Source: Aurantimonas marianensis | GTDB taxonomy: Bacteria > Pseudomonadota > Alphaproteobacteria > Rhizobiales > Rhizobiaceae | Reading direction: 5' to 3' | Length of the DNA stretch: 64,000 nucleotides | Assembly (NCBI RefSeq): GCF_024195285.1 | Contig: NZ_JALHBS010000032.1 | Coordinates: 31,324 to 95,323 of the forward strand | Translations under genes and position numbers: made by a program | Notes under the pieces: model-generated | Databases searched by the model: none | Told to the model about the DNA's origin: nothing | The model's input: the letters and a program-made list of their open reading frames with translations, nothing else | In this document: positions 32,481-43,625 of the stretch, one piece after another | Layout of the letters: every line of letters starts with the position of its first letter | Numbering within the stretch: the first letter of the stretch is position 1

Positions 32481-33589
32481 GCAACGACGAGAGCCCTCGC
32501 AGCGGCCGGCGTCCCGGCTCCTATCGGCTGGAAGAGGCGGGCATCCCCCGCTCCGACCGGGAGCAGAAGACCGCCGTGCCAGGCCGGTCCCCGCGCGCCA
32601 TCGAGGATCTGGCGCGGATCACCATCGAGCCGGACGACGCCATCGAGCGGGAGGCGTTCGAACGGCTTGAGGCGGAGCCGGCCACGCGGCGGCGCCGCGG
32701 CTTCTCCTTCGGCAAATTGTTCCTCGGCGCCCTCGGCATCCTCGTTTCGCTCGGTGTCGGCCTCGCCGTCGACAGCCTGATCCGGGATCTGTTCGCCCGG
32801 TCGGAGTGGCTCGGCTGGGCCGCGCTCGCCGTCGCCGTCCTGCTCGTCGTCGGCGCGCTGGGCGTGGCCCTGCGGGAAATCATCGGCCTGATGCGCCTCG
32901 CCGCCGTCGACCGCGAGCGCCAGGCCGCGCTTTCGGCCTACGAGGCCAATTCCGCTGCCGACGCCAAGACGGTCGTCCGGACCCTGACCACGCTCTTGTC
33001 CGATAGGCCCGCGACGGCCCACGGACGGGCGCGGATGGCCGAACTCGACGACGAGGTGATCGACGGCGCCGATCTCATCGCGCTGGCCGAACGCGAGCTG
33101 CTCGTGCCGCTCGACGCCGAGGCGCGTGCCCTGGTTCTCGTCTCCGCCAAGCGGGTCTCCGTGGTCACCGCCGTCAGCCCGAAGGCGCTGGTCGATGTCG
33201 CCTATGTGCTGTTCGAGACCGTCAAGCTCATCCGCCGCATGTCGGAGCTTTACGGGGCCCGGCCGGGCACGCTCGGCCTGGTGCGGCTGACTCGCGACGT
33301 GGTGGCGCATCTGGCGGTCACCGGATCGATCGCCATCGGCGACGGCGTCATGCAGCAATTGCTCGGCCACGGGGTCGCGGCAAAGCTGTCGGCACGGCTC
33401 GGCGAGGGCGTTGTCAACGGCCTCCTGACCGCGCGGGTCGGCCTTGCCGCGATGGATCTCTGCCGGCCGCTCCCCTTCCTGCGGGTTCGCCGGCCGTCGA
33501 TCGGCGATGTCCTCGGCGATCTCACCGCGATTGGCGCGATTCAGCCGTCACGGTCCGCCTCGGATGACACGCCGCGCCACAAATCGTGA
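32477..33589 (+). CDS. ycjF: YcjF-family membrane protein (TIGR01620/DUF697)
   Basis: A 370-residue protein. About 80 N-terminal residues are hydrophilic, then two spans (FGKLFLGALGILVSLGVGLAV and a second beginning WLGWAALAVAVLLVVGALGV). The C-terminal half is the DUF697-like domain (KALVDVAYVLFETVKLIRRM to MQQLLGHGVAAKLSARLGEG). The start overlaps the ycjX stop, so YcjX and YcjF are co-translated and probably act together at the inner membrane. Confidence 0.92.
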   Translation: MSNDESPRSGRRPGSYRLEEAGIPRSDREQKTAVPGRSPRAIEDLARITIEPDDAIEREAFERLEAEPATRRRRGFSFGKLFLGALGILVSLGVGLAVDSLIRDLFARSEWLGWAALAVAVLLVVGALGVALREIIGLMRLAAVDRERQAALSAYEANSAADAKTVVRTLTTLLSDRPATAHGRARMAELDDEVIDGADLIALAERELLVPLDAEARALVLVSAKRVSVVTAVSPKALVDVAYVLFETVKLIRRMSELYGARPGTLGLVRLTRDVVAHLAVTGSIAIGDGVMQQLLGHGVAAKLSARLGEGVVNGLLTARVGLAAMDLCRPLPFLRVRRPSIGDVLGDLTAIGAIQPSRSASDDTPRHKS

Positions 33590-33673
33590 AGGCCGCGGCA
33601 AGGCTTGATTAACCCTTCCGGGCGATAAAGGCAGCCTCGTAACGCCCTTGAGTTCGCCAGGAAGGTTCGCCCC

Positions 33674-34207
33674 ATGTCCCGCATGCTGACCGCCGGTCTC
33701 GCTCTCGCCGTCGCCGCCGGTTCGGCATTGGCGACGCCAGCCCTCGCCGAACCGGACGAGGCGTTCTTCCGCCAGGTCGTCGGCCAGTGGTCGGGCCCCG
33801 GCGAAATCGTCGCCGGCAAATACAAGGGCACCAAATTCGTCTGCGACTTCGCCGGCTCCCAGCATCCGAGAAAGCTCGGCATGGAACTGGACGGCTCCTG
33901 CCGCGTCGGCATGTTCTCGCAGCCGATGCGGGCCGAGGTGGTGCGTTCCGGCAAAAGCTACACCGGCGCCTTCCAAGACGGCGCCAAGGGCAAGGGTCTC
34001 GACATCGTTTCGGGCAATGTCGACGGCGACCGCATTGTCGTCGGGCTCGACCGCAAGCAGCTCAAGGGCGCGATGATCGCCCGCCTCGACGGCGAAGGCG
34101 CGATGGCGATCACCGTGTCGGTCCGGGTGGCGTCCGAGCTGGTGCCGGTCATCGGCATGAATTTGAAGCGCACGGGCGGCACACGCCAGAGCGCGCTGAA
34201 GAGGTAG
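33674..34207 (+). CDS. Secreted protein of unknown function (paralogue 2)
   Basis: A 177-residue exported protein with a clear signal peptide ending in ALA (SALATPALA, cleavage near residue 25). The mature part follows the same plan as the protein at 13854-14363: VVGQWSGPGEI, then FVCDFAGS, LDGSCRVG, SYTGAFQDG and a final strand set with MIARLDGEGAMAITV. The cysteines in VCDFAGS and DGSCR are conserved between them. The two differ widely elsewhere. AGGAAGG precedes ATG 33674. No named family recognised. Confidence 0.78.
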   Translation: MSRMLTAGLALAVAAGSALATPALAEPDEAFFRQVVGQWSGPGEIVAGKYKGTKFVCDFAGSQHPRKLGMELDGSCRVGMFSQPMRAEVVRSGKSYTGAFQDGAKGKGLDIVSGNVDGDRIVVGLDRKQLKGAMIARLDGEGAMAITVSVRVASELVPVIGMNLKRTGGTRQSALKR

Positions 34208-34249
34208 AGGAGGCTTGCCGGGTCGCCACTCCTCGACCGCGCGCGATTA

Positions 34250-35000
34250 TACCGCAAAAACAACGTAACTTCCCGCAGCGCAGGGGAAGTCTCCGCGATT
34301 TCGTTCACATCGATGATTTTACTTTTTCAAACCGACCAGATACAACGTCTTTTTGAATTATCTTTTTAAGCTCGTCGTCTGCCTTATAAATATCACCGAT
34401 CCATTTATCTTCATCCTTTGTATTTTTTATCCAAACTTGATTTCCGGACCTGTACCATTCCTTGCATTTCTCGTCCTGGAATACGACTTTTCGATCTTTA
34501 TCAAACCAATCATAATTGTAACAGATCTGATTTTCCTTGACAGCCCAGCCACCCTCGGCATAGCCGTTACTACTTTTATCTTTCAAATCAGTAGCTATCC
34601 CTAGAACTTTCCCACCGCTTAGCCATACATAGAATATATCTGATTTTTTTGTCTTATAATTGACGGAATGACCTTCATAAATTTTACTGATTTCATCTGA
34701 ACTTAAAGGCTCTGCGTTCTTTGGTAATTTTCCTTCGTTTCTTGCACCCGCATCTGTCCCAGAAATTGCCATCGCAATCAATGAGATAGAGAGATAAGAG
34801 AGGCATTTCATGTGTGAAATCCTTTCCTTAGGTCAGAAAGAAAAAATTTTTAGGGAATTTTAAGCAAATTGCAACAGAATTTTTCCGGTGTTACGTTTGG
34901 GTGCTTCGCGTCATCACGACCGGCATTCTCTGGTTCATTTGTAATTCCGACGAGCAACCATCCGTTCGACCGTGCCTAGAACGAAGTGGTCGCAGCCAAG
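34250..35000. other. AT-rich islet
   Basis: Base composition changes abruptly here from GC-rich to clearly AT-rich and returns to normal inside the folK region. The islet contains one gene and non-coding DNA (34812-35074) with no integrase, transposase or tRNA that I can see. Confidence 0.7.
34305..34811 (-). CDS. Exported DUF995-like protein in AT-rich DNA
   Basis: A 168-residue protein with a signal peptide (CLSYLSISLIAMAISGTDAG). The body resembles the DUF995 family of exported Rhizobiales proteins: PLSSDEISKIYEGHSVNYK at the start, GYAEGGWAVKENQICYNYDW, a second cysteine in DEKCKEWY and WIGDIYKADDELKK. The function is unknown. AAGGAAAGG lies before the ATG. Codon use (many AAA, ATT, TAT) and base composition differ sharply from every neighbour, which suggests recent transfer. 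Confidence 0.75.
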   Translation of the reverse strand: MKCLSYLSISLIAMAISGTDAGARNEGKLPKNAEPLSSDEISKIYEGHSVNYKTKKSDIFYVWLSGGKVLGIATDLKDKSSNGYAEGGWAVKENQICYNYDWFDKDRKVVFQDEKCKEWYRSGNQVWIKNTKDEDKWIGDIYKADDELKKIIQKDVVSGRFEKVKSSM

Positions 35001-35074
35001 CGGTCGGACCCTTTGTTTCCAGCCGGAAGATCTAACAATAGGGATTTCAGGCATCGGAAACAGAACTAATGGAC

Positions 35075-35608
35075 CTATCTCGTGCTCGCTGCGAGAGCCT
35101 CGCCCGTCTCCCGCCACCACGCGCCGTCCTCGCTCGCCGGCTCGATCCCGTCCCGGTCGACGCGCGCGACCCATTCCGTCACCGTGCATTCCCCAAAGCG
35201 CAGATCCGGCGCGATGTCGGCCAGCGGCACGATGACGAAGGCCCGTTCGCTCACACGTGGATGCGGCAGGGTCAGCGCCGCGTCCTCGTAAGGCATCCCG
35301 TCATAATCGAGCACGTCGAGATCGAGCGTGCGCGGCCCCCAGCGCTCGCGCCGCTCGCGCTTGAACGCCCGCTCCGTCTCAAGACACAGATCGAGGACCT
35401 CGCGAGGCCCCAGGGTCGTCTCGATCGCGGCACAGGCGTTGAAGAAGAAGGGCTGATCGGTCTTGCCCCAGGGCGGCGTGCGGTAGAGCCGCGAGACCAC
35501 AACAACACGCGTATCGGCTCGCGCATCGATCAGGCGCAACGCCGCCGCCATCGTCTTTGCCGGATCGCCGATATTGCCGCCGAGACCGAGAGTGGCTCTC
35601 GCCGTCAC
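35075..35608 (-). CDS. folK: HPPK, folate pyrophosphokinase FolK
   Basis: FolK transfers pyrophosphate from ATP to 6-hydroxymethyl-dihydropterin in folate synthesis. The 177-residue protein has LGLGGNIGDP at the N-terminus, SRLYRTPPWGKTDQPFFFNACA and the signature RWGPRTLDLDVLDYD (residues about 89-103). Start is GTG 35608, overlapping the folP stop (GTGA). folB, often found between these two genes in relatives, is absent here. Confidence 0.95.
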   Translation of the reverse strand: MTARATLGLGGNIGDPAKTMAAALRLIDARADTRVVVVSRLYRTPPWGKTDQPFFFNACAAIETTLGPREVLDLCLETERAFKRERRERWGPRTLDLDVLDYDGMPYEDAALTLPHPRVSERAFVIVPLADIAPDLRFGECTVTEWVARVDRDGIEPASEDGAWWRETGEALAASTR

Positions 35609-36465
35609 CAGCGTTCGCCCTTCATCGCCCGGCGCATGGCGTCGGTAATCCGCAGCGCGTCCCGGTTGGCCGGCACGTTGTGAACACGAAAGATGTCGGC
35701 GCCGCGCTCGCGCAAAAGCGCGCTTGTCGCCGCCGTCGCAATGTCGGGCTCGGGGTCCTCGCTGCCCACGGCGCCGCGCACGAAACGCTTGCGCGAGGTG
35801 CCGACGAGAAGCGGGAAGCCGAGCGCCTTCAGTTCGTCCAGGCGGGCCAGCACCATCAGATTCTCCGGCCCGTCCTTGGCGAAACCGAAGCCGGGATCGA
35901 GGACGATCGCCGCATCCGCCACGCCAGCCTTACGGGCAATCGCCAGCGACCTTTTCAAAAACAGAAACTGGTCCTCGATCACGTCCGGCAGCTTCTCGCG
36001 CTCGCGGCCGGTGTGCATCAGGCAGAGCCCGGCGCCGGTTTCCGCCGCGACCCGCGCGATGCCCTCGTCCCTCTGGGCGCCCCATACGTCGTTGACGATG
36101 TGCGCGCCGGCCGCCACGGCCATCCGCGCGGTTTCAGAGCGGTAGGTGTCGACCGAGATGAGGCAGTCGGAGCGGCGCACCAATTCCTCGATCACCGGCA
36201 TGATCCGCCGCTGCTCCTCGGCGGCGTCGATGGGCGTCGCGCCGGGCCGGGTCGATTCGCCGCCGATGTCGACGATGGCGGCGCCTTCCTCGACCATTTT
36301 GAGCGACTCCGCCACCGCCGCCTCGACACTGGCATAGCGTCCGCCGTCGGAAAAACTGTCGGGCGTCGCGTTGAGGACGCCCATGATGCGGGCGGCGCCG
36401 GAAAGATCGAGGCTGCGGCCGTGGGCCACATGCCAGATTCCGCCGCGCGGTTCGATCAGGTCCAT
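35605..36465 (-). CDS. folP: Dihydropteroate synthase
   Basis: FolP condenses the pterin pyrophosphate with p-aminobenzoate and is the sulfonamide target. The 286-residue TIM-barrel protein has GVLNATPDSFSDGGRY, IVDIGGESTRPGA (both family signatures) and LVGTSRKRFVRG, which lines the phosphate pocket. ATG 36465 (MDLIEPRGG) is the most plausible start; longer readings are Arg/Ser-rich and unlike relatives. The stop overlaps folK. Confidence 0.95.
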   Translation of the reverse strand: MDLIEPRGGIWHVAHGRSLDLSGAARIMGVLNATPDSFSDGGRYASVEAAVAESLKMVEEGAAIVDIGGESTRPGATPIDAAEEQRRIMPVIEELVRRSDCLISVDTYRSETARMAVAAGAHIVNDVWGAQRDEGIARVAAETGAGLCLMHTGREREKLPDVIEDQFLFLKRSLAIARKAGVADAAIVLDPGFGFAKDGPENLMVLARLDELKALGFPLLVGTSRKRFVRGAVGSEDPEPDIATAATSALLRERGADIFRVHNVPANRDALRITDAMRRAMKGERW

Positions 36466-36680
36466 CTCAGCTCCGGTCCGTGAATCCGTCGGCTCTGTCG
36501 GTAGCGCCTGGCAATCTTTCGCGCAATTATGCGCGCGTCTCAAAAGGATGGTCGAGTCGGGTTCAGAGCGTTGACCGGACCGGCCGAATGATGAACGGGT
36601 TACCCCGGTCGCGGCCAGGCTGAGCGCCAGCTCGCGCGACCTCCGCCCTACCAACCGATGCCACGACGAAAGCTGCCTTC

Positions 36681-37451
36681 ATGAAATATCACGCCGTCAA
36701 GCAATGGATCAGTGACCGGGTCGAATTGTCCAGCTTGATCGCCGCGCTCCTCGTCGCCGCGTCGATCTGGGGCTTCGTCTCGGTGGCCGGCGAGGTGATC
36801 GAGGGCGACACCAAGGGCCTCGACACTGAAATCCTCTTATCGCTTCGCAACGCGGCCGACCCCTCCGACCCGCTTGGCCCGCGCTGGGCGGAGGAATTCG
36901 GACGCGACATGACCGCCTTCGGCGGCACCGGCGTGCTGATTCTGGTGACCCTGTTCGCCGCCGGCTTCCTCTGGATGCAGGGCAAGCGCCGCTCGATGAT
37001 GCTGGTCGTCACCGCGATCGGCAGCGGCTTCCTGATGAGCCAGCTTCTCAAATACGGCTTCGACCGCCCCCGCCCCTCGCTCGTTCCGCATGGTTCCTTC
37101 GTCTACACCGCCAGTTTCCCCAGCGGCCACGCGATGATGTCGGCGGTGACCTATCTGACGCTGGCGATCCTCGTCGGCCGCGTTCAAACCCAGCGGCGGG
37201 TGCGCGCTTTCCTGATCGCCGTCGCGGTCTTTCTCACGGTTCTCGTCGGGGTCAGCCGCGTCTATCTCGGCGTCCATTGGCCGACCGACGTGCTGGCCGG
37301 CTGGACCGCCGGCGCCGCCTGGGCGGTCGGTTGGTGGATGGTGGCCAAATGGCTGGGTTCGCACGGCGCGGTGGAGCCCGAAGCACCCGAGGCTGAGACC
37401 GACGACGACCTTGGTGAGAAACCGCGGCGACCTCGCGTCCCTGTCAGCTGA
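36681..37451 (+). CDS. PAP2-family membrane phosphatase
   Basis: A 256-residue integral membrane protein with about five to six spans. The three-part acid phosphatase motif is complete: KYGFDRPRPS (motif 1), SFPSGHAMM (motif 2) and SRVYLGVHWPTDV (motif 3). Members remove phosphate from lipid phosphates such as undecaprenyl pyrophosphate or phosphatidate; the substrate here is not evident. A charged tail with EPEAPEAETDDD follows the last span. It is divergent from folP. Confidence 0.9.
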   Translation: MKYHAVKQWISDRVELSSLIAALLVAASIWGFVSVAGEVIEGDTKGLDTEILLSLRNAADPSDPLGPRWAEEFGRDMTAFGGTGVLILVTLFAAGFLWMQGKRRSMMLVVTAIGSGFLMSQLLKYGFDRPRPSLVPHGSFVYTASFPSGHAMMSAVTYLTLAILVGRVQTQRRVRAFLIAVAVFLTVLVGVSRVYLGVHWPTDVLAGWTAGAAWAVGWWMVAKWLGSHGAVEPEAPEAETDDDLGEKPRRPRVPVS

Positions 37452-37649
37452 GCAACGCGGCGGAAGACCCTACCGCGAAGGTTCGCCATCTTGCCTGTGA
37501 ATGGCGTCACTAGTTTGTCGCGTTGGTCTCGTGGAGGCTTGCGGACGCGGCGTCGCTATGGAATTGATCATGGCTTGCGACGCGGCGTTCCTGACAGCTC
37601 GATGCGTCGGCCGGCAACGGCGAACGCAGCACCGGAACACGGGCGGACC

Positions 37650-38567
37650 ATGGAATATTTTCTCCAGCAGCTGATCAACGGGATAACCCTCGGGTCGATC
37701 TACGGCCTGATCGCCATCGGCTACACGATGGTCTACGGCATTATCGGCATGATCAATTTCGCCCATGGCGAAATCTTCATGATCGGCTCGTTCGTGTCAC
37801 TGACCGTCTTTCTCGTGCTGGCCGCTCTCGGCATCACGTTTCTGCCGCTGGTGCTGCTGCTGATGGTGCTGGTCGCCATGCTCTGCACCTCTCTGTGGGG
37901 CTGGACCGTGGAACGAGTCGCCTACCGGCCGCTGCGCGGCTCGTTTCGGCTGGCGCCGCTGATCACGGCGATCGGCATGTCGATCTTCCTGCAGAACTTT
38001 GTCCAGGTCACCCAGGGCGCCCGGGTAAAGCCGCTGCCGCCCCAGATCCAGGGCGGGGTCACGCTGATGGACAGCCCCGCCGGCATCGTCGTCCAGCTGA
38101 GTTACATGCAGATGATCATCATCGGCATGACCGTCGTCCTGATGGCGGGTTTCTCACTCCTGATCTCGCGCACCTCGCTCGGGCGTCAGCAGCGCGCCTG
38201 CGAGCAGGACCGCAAGATGGCCTCGCTGCTCGGCGTCAATGTCGACCGGACGATCTCGCTGACCTTCGTGCTGGGTGCGTCGCTGGCCGCCGTCGCCGGC
38301 ATGATGTATCTGCTCTATTACGGGGTGATCGACTTCTACATCGGCTTCATCGCCGGCGTGAAAGCCTTCACCGCCGCTGTTCTCGGCGGCATCGGCTCGC
38401 TGCCCGGCGCCATGCTCGGCGGCCTCGCCATCGGTCTGATCGAGACCTTCTGGTCCGGCTATTTCTCGGTCGAATACAAGGACGTCGCCGCCTTCTCGAT
38501 CCTCGCCATCGTGCTGATCTTCCTTCCCTCCGGCCTGCTCGGACGGCCGGAAGTCGAGAAAGTCTGA
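37650..38567 (+). CDS. livH: Branched-chain amino acid ABC permease LivH
   Basis: A 305-residue inner-membrane permease, first gene of the Liv operon. The sequence starts [21 protein letters not shown] and contains [14 protein letters not shown] and the late loop [21 protein letters not shown], all LivH hallmarks. ATG 37650 matches the family N-terminus; in-frame upstream codons would add an Arg-rich segment. With LivM it forms the channel for leucine, isoleucine and valine. Confidence 0.95.
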   Translation: MEYFLQQLINGITLGSIYGLIAIGYTMVYGIIGMINFAHGEIFMIGSFVSLTVFLVLAALGITFLPLVLLLMVLVAMLCTSLWGWTVERVAYRPLRGSFRLAPLITAIGMSIFLQNFVQVTQGARVKPLPPQIQGGVTLMDSPAGIVVQLSYMQMIIIGMTVVLMAGFSLLISRTSLGRQQRACEQDRKMASLLGVNVDRTISLTFVLGASLAAVAGMMYLLYYGVIDFYIGFIAGVKAFTAAVLGGIGSLPGAMLGGLAIGLIETFWSGYFSVEYKDVAAFSILAIVLIFLPSGLLGRPEVEKV

Positions 38568-38572
38568 GCCCG

Positions 38573-40033
38573 ATGGCGACCATCAATTCTCCGACCGCCA
38601 CCAACCGTCCCGAGGGCGCCGAGCGCCTGTCCGAGGAACGCCGTGACGCCATGCGGGGTGAGCCGCCTTTCGCCGAGGCTCCCCCTCAGGACAGCCGCCT
38701 CGTCGCCTCGTTCAAGGAAGCGCTGATCACGGCGGCGATCATCGCCGGCATCACGGTTATTTTCTTCGCATTCCGCACTGACATCGCGTCGGGCGGTCTC
38801 GATCTCACCCTTCGCCCGGGTCTCTGGCTGAGCTGGGTGGCGATCGCCTTTGTCGGACGCTTTCTGCTCTCCTACTTCATCTTCAAGTCAGAGCGGCCGA
38901 TTACCCGCTTCTTCAAAACCACCAAGGCGCCGACGGCGCGCGGGATGCCGATCGGAAAGACCGTCGGGATTTTCCTGCTGCTCGTCGCGCTGACCTTGCC
39001 CTTCCTGCTGGCGACGCTGGTGCCGAGCCAAAACCGCTATCTTCTCGATCTGGCGATCCTGATTCTTACCTATGTGATGCTCGGTTGGGGGCTGAACATC
39101 GTCGTCGGCCTCGCCGGCTTGCTGGATCTCGGTTACGTCGCCTTCTACGCGGTCGGCGCCTATTCCTTCGCGCTGCTGTCGACGAATCTCGGTCTCGGCT
39201 TCTGGGTCTGCCTGCCGATGGCAGGGCTGTTCGCGGCGATGTGGGGGGTCATGCTGGGCTTCCCGGTGCTGCGCCTGCGCGGCGACTATCTGGCGATCGT
39301 CACCCTCGCCTTTGGCGAGATCATCCGTATCGTGCTGCTCAATTGGTACGAGTTCACGGGTGGCCCCAATGGTCTTCTCGGTATTCCGAAGCCGACACTC
39401 TTCGGGCTCGAATTCAATCGGGGTGACAATTCCTTCGCCGAATATTTCGGACTGGAATATGACACGGTGCAGCGTTTTGTGTTCCTTTATTACATCATCC
39501 TGGCGCTGGCCCTTCTCACCAACTTCGTGACGCTCCGGCTTCGCAAGTTGCCGGTCGGTCGTGCCTGGGAAGCGCTGCGCGAGGACGAGATCGCCTGCCG
39601 CTCGCTGGGCATCAATACCACCAACGTCAAGCTGACGGCGTTCGCGACGGGAGCCATGTTCGGCGGTTTTGCCGGAGCCTTCTTCGCGACGCGCCAGGGC
39701 TTCATCTCGCCCGAAAGCTTCACCTTCATCGAATCGGCGATCATCCTGGCCATCGTCGTCCTCGGCGGGCTCGGCTCGCAGCTCGGCGTCGTCATCGCCT
39801 CGGTGGTGATGATCGGCGGCATCGAGCTCCTTCGGAACCTGACCATTCTGGAGGCGGTGTTCGGGGCCGGCTTCGATCCGACCCAGTACCGCATGCTGAT
39901 TTTCGGCCTCGCCATGGTGGCGATCATGGTGTGGAAGCCGCGCGGTCTGATTTCCTCGCGCTCGCCATCCGACGTCTACAAGGAAAAGAAGACGATCGGC
40001 GCGGATATGGTCTCGCAGGGCGAGGGTCACTGA
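38573..40033 (+). CDS. livM: Branched-chain amino acid ABC permease LivM
   Basis: The second permease, 486 residues. About 60 hydrophilic residues and two or three extra spans precede the conserved core, which starts near [20 protein letters not shown] and contains the permease loop [19 protein letters not shown] and [19 protein letters not shown]. coli LivM is about 425 residues, so the N-terminal part is extended. It starts 5 bp after livH; its TGA overlaps the livG ATG. Confidence 0.94.
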   Translation: MATINSPTATNRPEGAERLSEERRDAMRGEPPFAEAPPQDSRLVASFKEALITAAIIAGITVIFFAFRTDIASGGLDLTLRPGLWLSWVAIAFVGRFLLSYFIFKSERPITRFFKTTKAPTARGMPIGKTVGIFLLLVALTLPFLLATLVPSQNRYLLDLAILILTYVMLGWGLNIVVGLAGLLDLGYVAFYAVGAYSFALLSTNLGLGFWVCLPMAGLFAAMWGVMLGFPVLRLRGDYLAIVTLAFGEIIRIVLLNWYEFTGGPNGLLGIPKPTLFGLEFNRGDNSFAEYFGLEYDTVQRFVFLYYIILALALLTNFVTLRLRKLPVGRAWEALREDEIACRSLGINTTNVKLTAFATGAMFGGFAGAFFATRQGFISPESFTFIESAIILAIVVLGGLGSQLGVVIASVVMIGGIELLRNLTILEAVFGAGFDPTQYRMLIFGLAMVAIMVWKPRGLISSRSPSDVYKEKKTIGADMVSQGEGH

Positions 40034-41003
40034 TGTTGAAGAAGTCCGCGAACTGGTCGCTTGACCCGGTCTTGACCGTCGAACATCTGACGATGCGTTT
40101 TGGCGGACTGACCGCCGTCGACGACCTGTCGTTCAATGTCGGACGTGGCGACATCACCGCGTTGATCGGCCCCAACGGAGCCGGCAAGACGACCGTGTTC
40201 AACTGCGTGACCGGCTTCTACAAGCCGACCGAGGGGCGGATCGCCATGCGCCGGGGACGCAATGTTCCGGACGCCATGATCGATGATTTGACGCGGAGCG
40301 GCAAGCAGTTCGAGCATGACAAGGAGCACGCGGTCTACCTGCTGGAGCGCATGGCCGACTTCAAGATCACCGAGGTGGCCGGGGTTGCGCGCACGTTTCA
40401 GAACATCCGCCTGTTCGGTGGCATGACCGTGCTCGAGAACCTTTTGGTCGCGCAGCACAACAAGCTGATGAATGCCTCGGGCCTGACGATCGGCGGGCTT
40501 TTCGGATTGCCAGGCTATCGCCGGTCGGCGGCGGCGGCCAAGGAGAAGGCGATCGAGTGGCTGCGACACACGCGCCTGTTGGAGCGCGCCGACGATCCGG
40601 CGTCCGATCTTCCATACGGCGCTCAGCGCCGGCTGGAGATCGCTCGCGCCATGTGCACGGACCCGGCCCTGCTCTGCCTCGACGAGCCGGCCGCCGGCCT
40701 GAATCCCCGTGAATCGGCGGAGCTCAATACGCTCCTAAGATACATTCGCGACACGCACGAGGTCTCGGTGCTTCTGATCGAGCACGACATGGGAGTGGTC
40801 ATGGAGATTTCCGACCACATCATCGTGCTCGACTACGGCAAGAAGATCTCCGACGGGTCCGCGGCCGACGTTCGGGACGACCCCAAGGTGATCGCCGCCT
40901 ATCTCGGCGTCGACGACGAGGAAGTCGAAGAGGGCGAGCAGGACCTGGGGGTGAAAAAGGCTGGCTCGCCAAGAGCGACCGGCGGCGGGCAGGGAGACAC
41001 AGC

Positions 41004-41007
<4 letters not shown>
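40033..41007 (+). CDS. livG: Branched-chain amino acid ABC ATPase LivG
   Basis: ATP-binding subunit, 324 residues. Walker A GPNGAGKTT near 44-52, the signature region is LPYGAQRRLEIARAM (LSGGQ replaced by LPYGAQ, as is normal in LivG) and Walker B LLCLDEP. It is longer than typical LivG (about 255): an insertion after FYKPTEGRIAMRRG brings about 35 charged residues before VARTFQNIRLFGGM, and an acidic tail (DDEEVEEGEQD) follows AYLGV. The ATG overlaps the livM stop by one base. Confidence 0.94.
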
Positions 41008-41752
<745 letters not shown>

Positions 41753-41753
<1 letters not shown>

Positions 41754-42106
41754 TGGAAGCGGAAATGAACCTTCTGTGGGAGGTCGCGCTTCCCGAGTTC
41801 CTGTTCGTGACGGTAATTCTCGGCGGCGGCGGGGCGTGGATGATCGGACGATCGACGGCCCTTACCTGGAGCGGATGGGGCGTTATGGCCTTTTATGTCC
41901 TGCTCCTGACCTTCGCGGTGCGCTTCATCCATTTCAGCCTGTTCGGCGGGTCGTTCTTCCTGCCGCTGTCGACCTTGGGCGTGGCGCTCTACTACGCGGT
42001 GATCGACTACATCGTGCTGTTCGCCCTGGCAGCGGGGGGGCGCAGCTATATGCGCAACCGCCAGATGTCCCGGCAGTACGGCGTGCTTCGGAACAACCCG
42101 CAGTGA
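41753..42106 (+). CDS. Small membrane protein in the liv operon (DUF6867-like)
   Basis: A 117-residue protein with three hydrophobic segments (FLFVTVILGGGGAWMIG, VMAFYVLLLTFAVRF and LSTLGVALYYAVIDYIVLFAL) and a basic tail (RSYMRNRQMSRQYG). Its ATG overlaps the livF stop, so it is made with the transporter. I recall similar proteins (DUF6867) next to liv genes in Hyphomicrobiales but no known function. It may be an accessory subunit of the importer. Confidence 0.75.
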
Positions 42107-42250
42107 CCCTGCCCGTTAATCAGGACCGACAAAAAATTGGGCAAAGGCTATTCCAACGCGAAACAATCCGGTCTTAAATCCCCCGCAGTAGAGGACGGTC
42201 AACACCGCCTCGTGGCCAATCGGCCGCTACTGAACAGGAAGGTTCCCCCC

Positions 42251-43456
42251 ATGAAGAATGCACTCCTCGCCGGCGCAGCGCTCAACCTTGTATTGGCGGG
42301 CGCGGCCTACGCCGACATCACCATCGGGGTCGCCGGGCCGATGACCGGCCAGTACGCGAGCTTCGGTGAACAATTGCGGATCGGCGCCGAGCAGGCGGTC
42401 GCGGACATCAACGCCGCGGGCGGCGTCAATGGCGAGCAGCTGGTTCTGTCGATTGGCGACGACGCCTGCGACCCGAAGCAGGCCGTGGCGGTCGCCAATC
42501 AGTTCGCCTCGCAGGGCGTGCCGTTCGTTGCCGGCCATTTCTGCTCGGGATCGTCCATCCCGGCCAGCCAGGTCTACGCAGACGAGCAGATCGTGCAGAT
42601 CTCGCCGGCCTCGACCAACCCCGATTTCACCGACCAGCGCCCGGGCGACGGCGTTTTCCGCGTCTGTGGCCGCGACGATCAGCAAGGTGAAGTCGCCGGC
42701 AACTATATCGCCGAAACTTTCCCGGACGCCAAGGTCGCGATCATCAACGACAAGACCGCTTACGGCAAAGGGCTCGCCGATCAGACCCAGAAATACTACG
42801 AGGCCGCCGGCAAGAGCCCTGCCCTCGTCGAGGCCTATACGGCCGGCGAAAAGGACTACACCGCGCTCGTCACCAAGATGAAGGAGGCCGGGATCGATCT
42901 GGTCTACATCGGCGGCTACCACACGGAAGCGGGCCTGATGGCGCGCCAGATGCGTGAGCAGGGCATGGACACCGTGCTGATGTCCGGCGACGCGCTGGTT
43001 GCCGAGGAATACTGGGCGATCACCGGCGATGCAGGCGAAGGTACGCTGATGACGTTCTCGCCGGATCCGCGCAAGAACGAAGCCGCCGCGCCGGTCGTCG
43101 CCGAGCTCGAAAAAGCCGGCAAGACCGCCGAGGGCTATGTGCTCTACACCTATGCGGCGATCCAGGCCTGGGCCGATGCCGTGAGCAAGGCGGGCTCGAC
43201 CGAATATGACGAGGTCGTAACGGCTCTCAATGACGGCAACTTCTCGACCGTCATCGGCGACCTGAAATTCGACGACAAGGGCGATGTCACGCTTCCCGGC
43301 TATGTCGTCTACGAATGGTCGAACGGCGAGTACGACTATGTCGATACCGCCGACGCCGGCGGCGCGATGAAAGCCGACGACGCGGCGATGAAGCCGGCGG
43401 AAGGCATGGACGCCGAGAAGCCGGCCGACGCGGCTGGCGAAACCAAGTCAAACTAA
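42251..43456 (+). CDS. Branched-chain amino acid-binding protein (periplasmic)
   Basis: The solute-binding component, 401 residues. A signal peptide (NALLAGAALNLVLAGAAYA) is followed by the type I fold start ITIGVAGPMTGQYASFG, with EQLRIGAEQAVADINAAGG and the disulfide-forming pair in DDACDP and HFCSGSS. The last 35 residues are a low-complexity tail of Ala, Asp, Glu, Lys and Met beyond the normal end of the family. It lies 144 bp after the liv permease/ATPase genes and ends at a strong terminator. Confidence 0.95.
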   Translation: MKNALLAGAALNLVLAGAAYADITIGVAGPMTGQYASFGEQLRIGAEQAVADINAAGGVNGEQLVLSIGDDACDPKQAVAVANQFASQGVPFVAGHFCSGSSIPASQVYADEQIVQISPASTNPDFTDQRPGDGVFRVCGRDDQQGEVAGNYIAETFPDAKVAIINDKTAYGKGLADQTQKYYEAAGKSPALVEAYTAGEKDYTALVTKMKEAGIDLVYIGGYHTEAGLMARQMREQGMDTVLMSGDALVAEEYWAITGDAGEGTLMTFSPDPRKNEAAAPVVAELEKAGKTAEGYVLYTYAAIQAWADAVSKAGSTEYDEVVTALNDGNFSTVIGDLKFDDKGDVTLPGYVVYEWSNGEYDYVDTADAGGAMKADDAAMKPAEGMDAEKPADAAGETKSN

Positions 43457-43490
43457 GCAGGCTGAGGCCAACTGGCCGCAACCATATCGA

Positions 43491-43518
43491 CCCCGGCGCG
43501 TCGCGCCGGGGTTTTTTT
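43491..43518 (+). terminator. Terminator of the liv operon
   Basis: A perfect 9-bp stem (CCCCGGCGC with GCGCCGGGG) around a GTC loop is followed by seven T residues, 34 bp after the binding-protein stop. Confidence 0.95.
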
Positions 43519-43625
43519 ATGTGAGGATCGCGGCGCCACAGACTCGCATGGTCACGAGTTCGCGCGCTACGGCGCCATTCGCCCGCTCAAATCGAGCTGA
43601 AAAGACAAGCGCGAGGGACGTGGCA

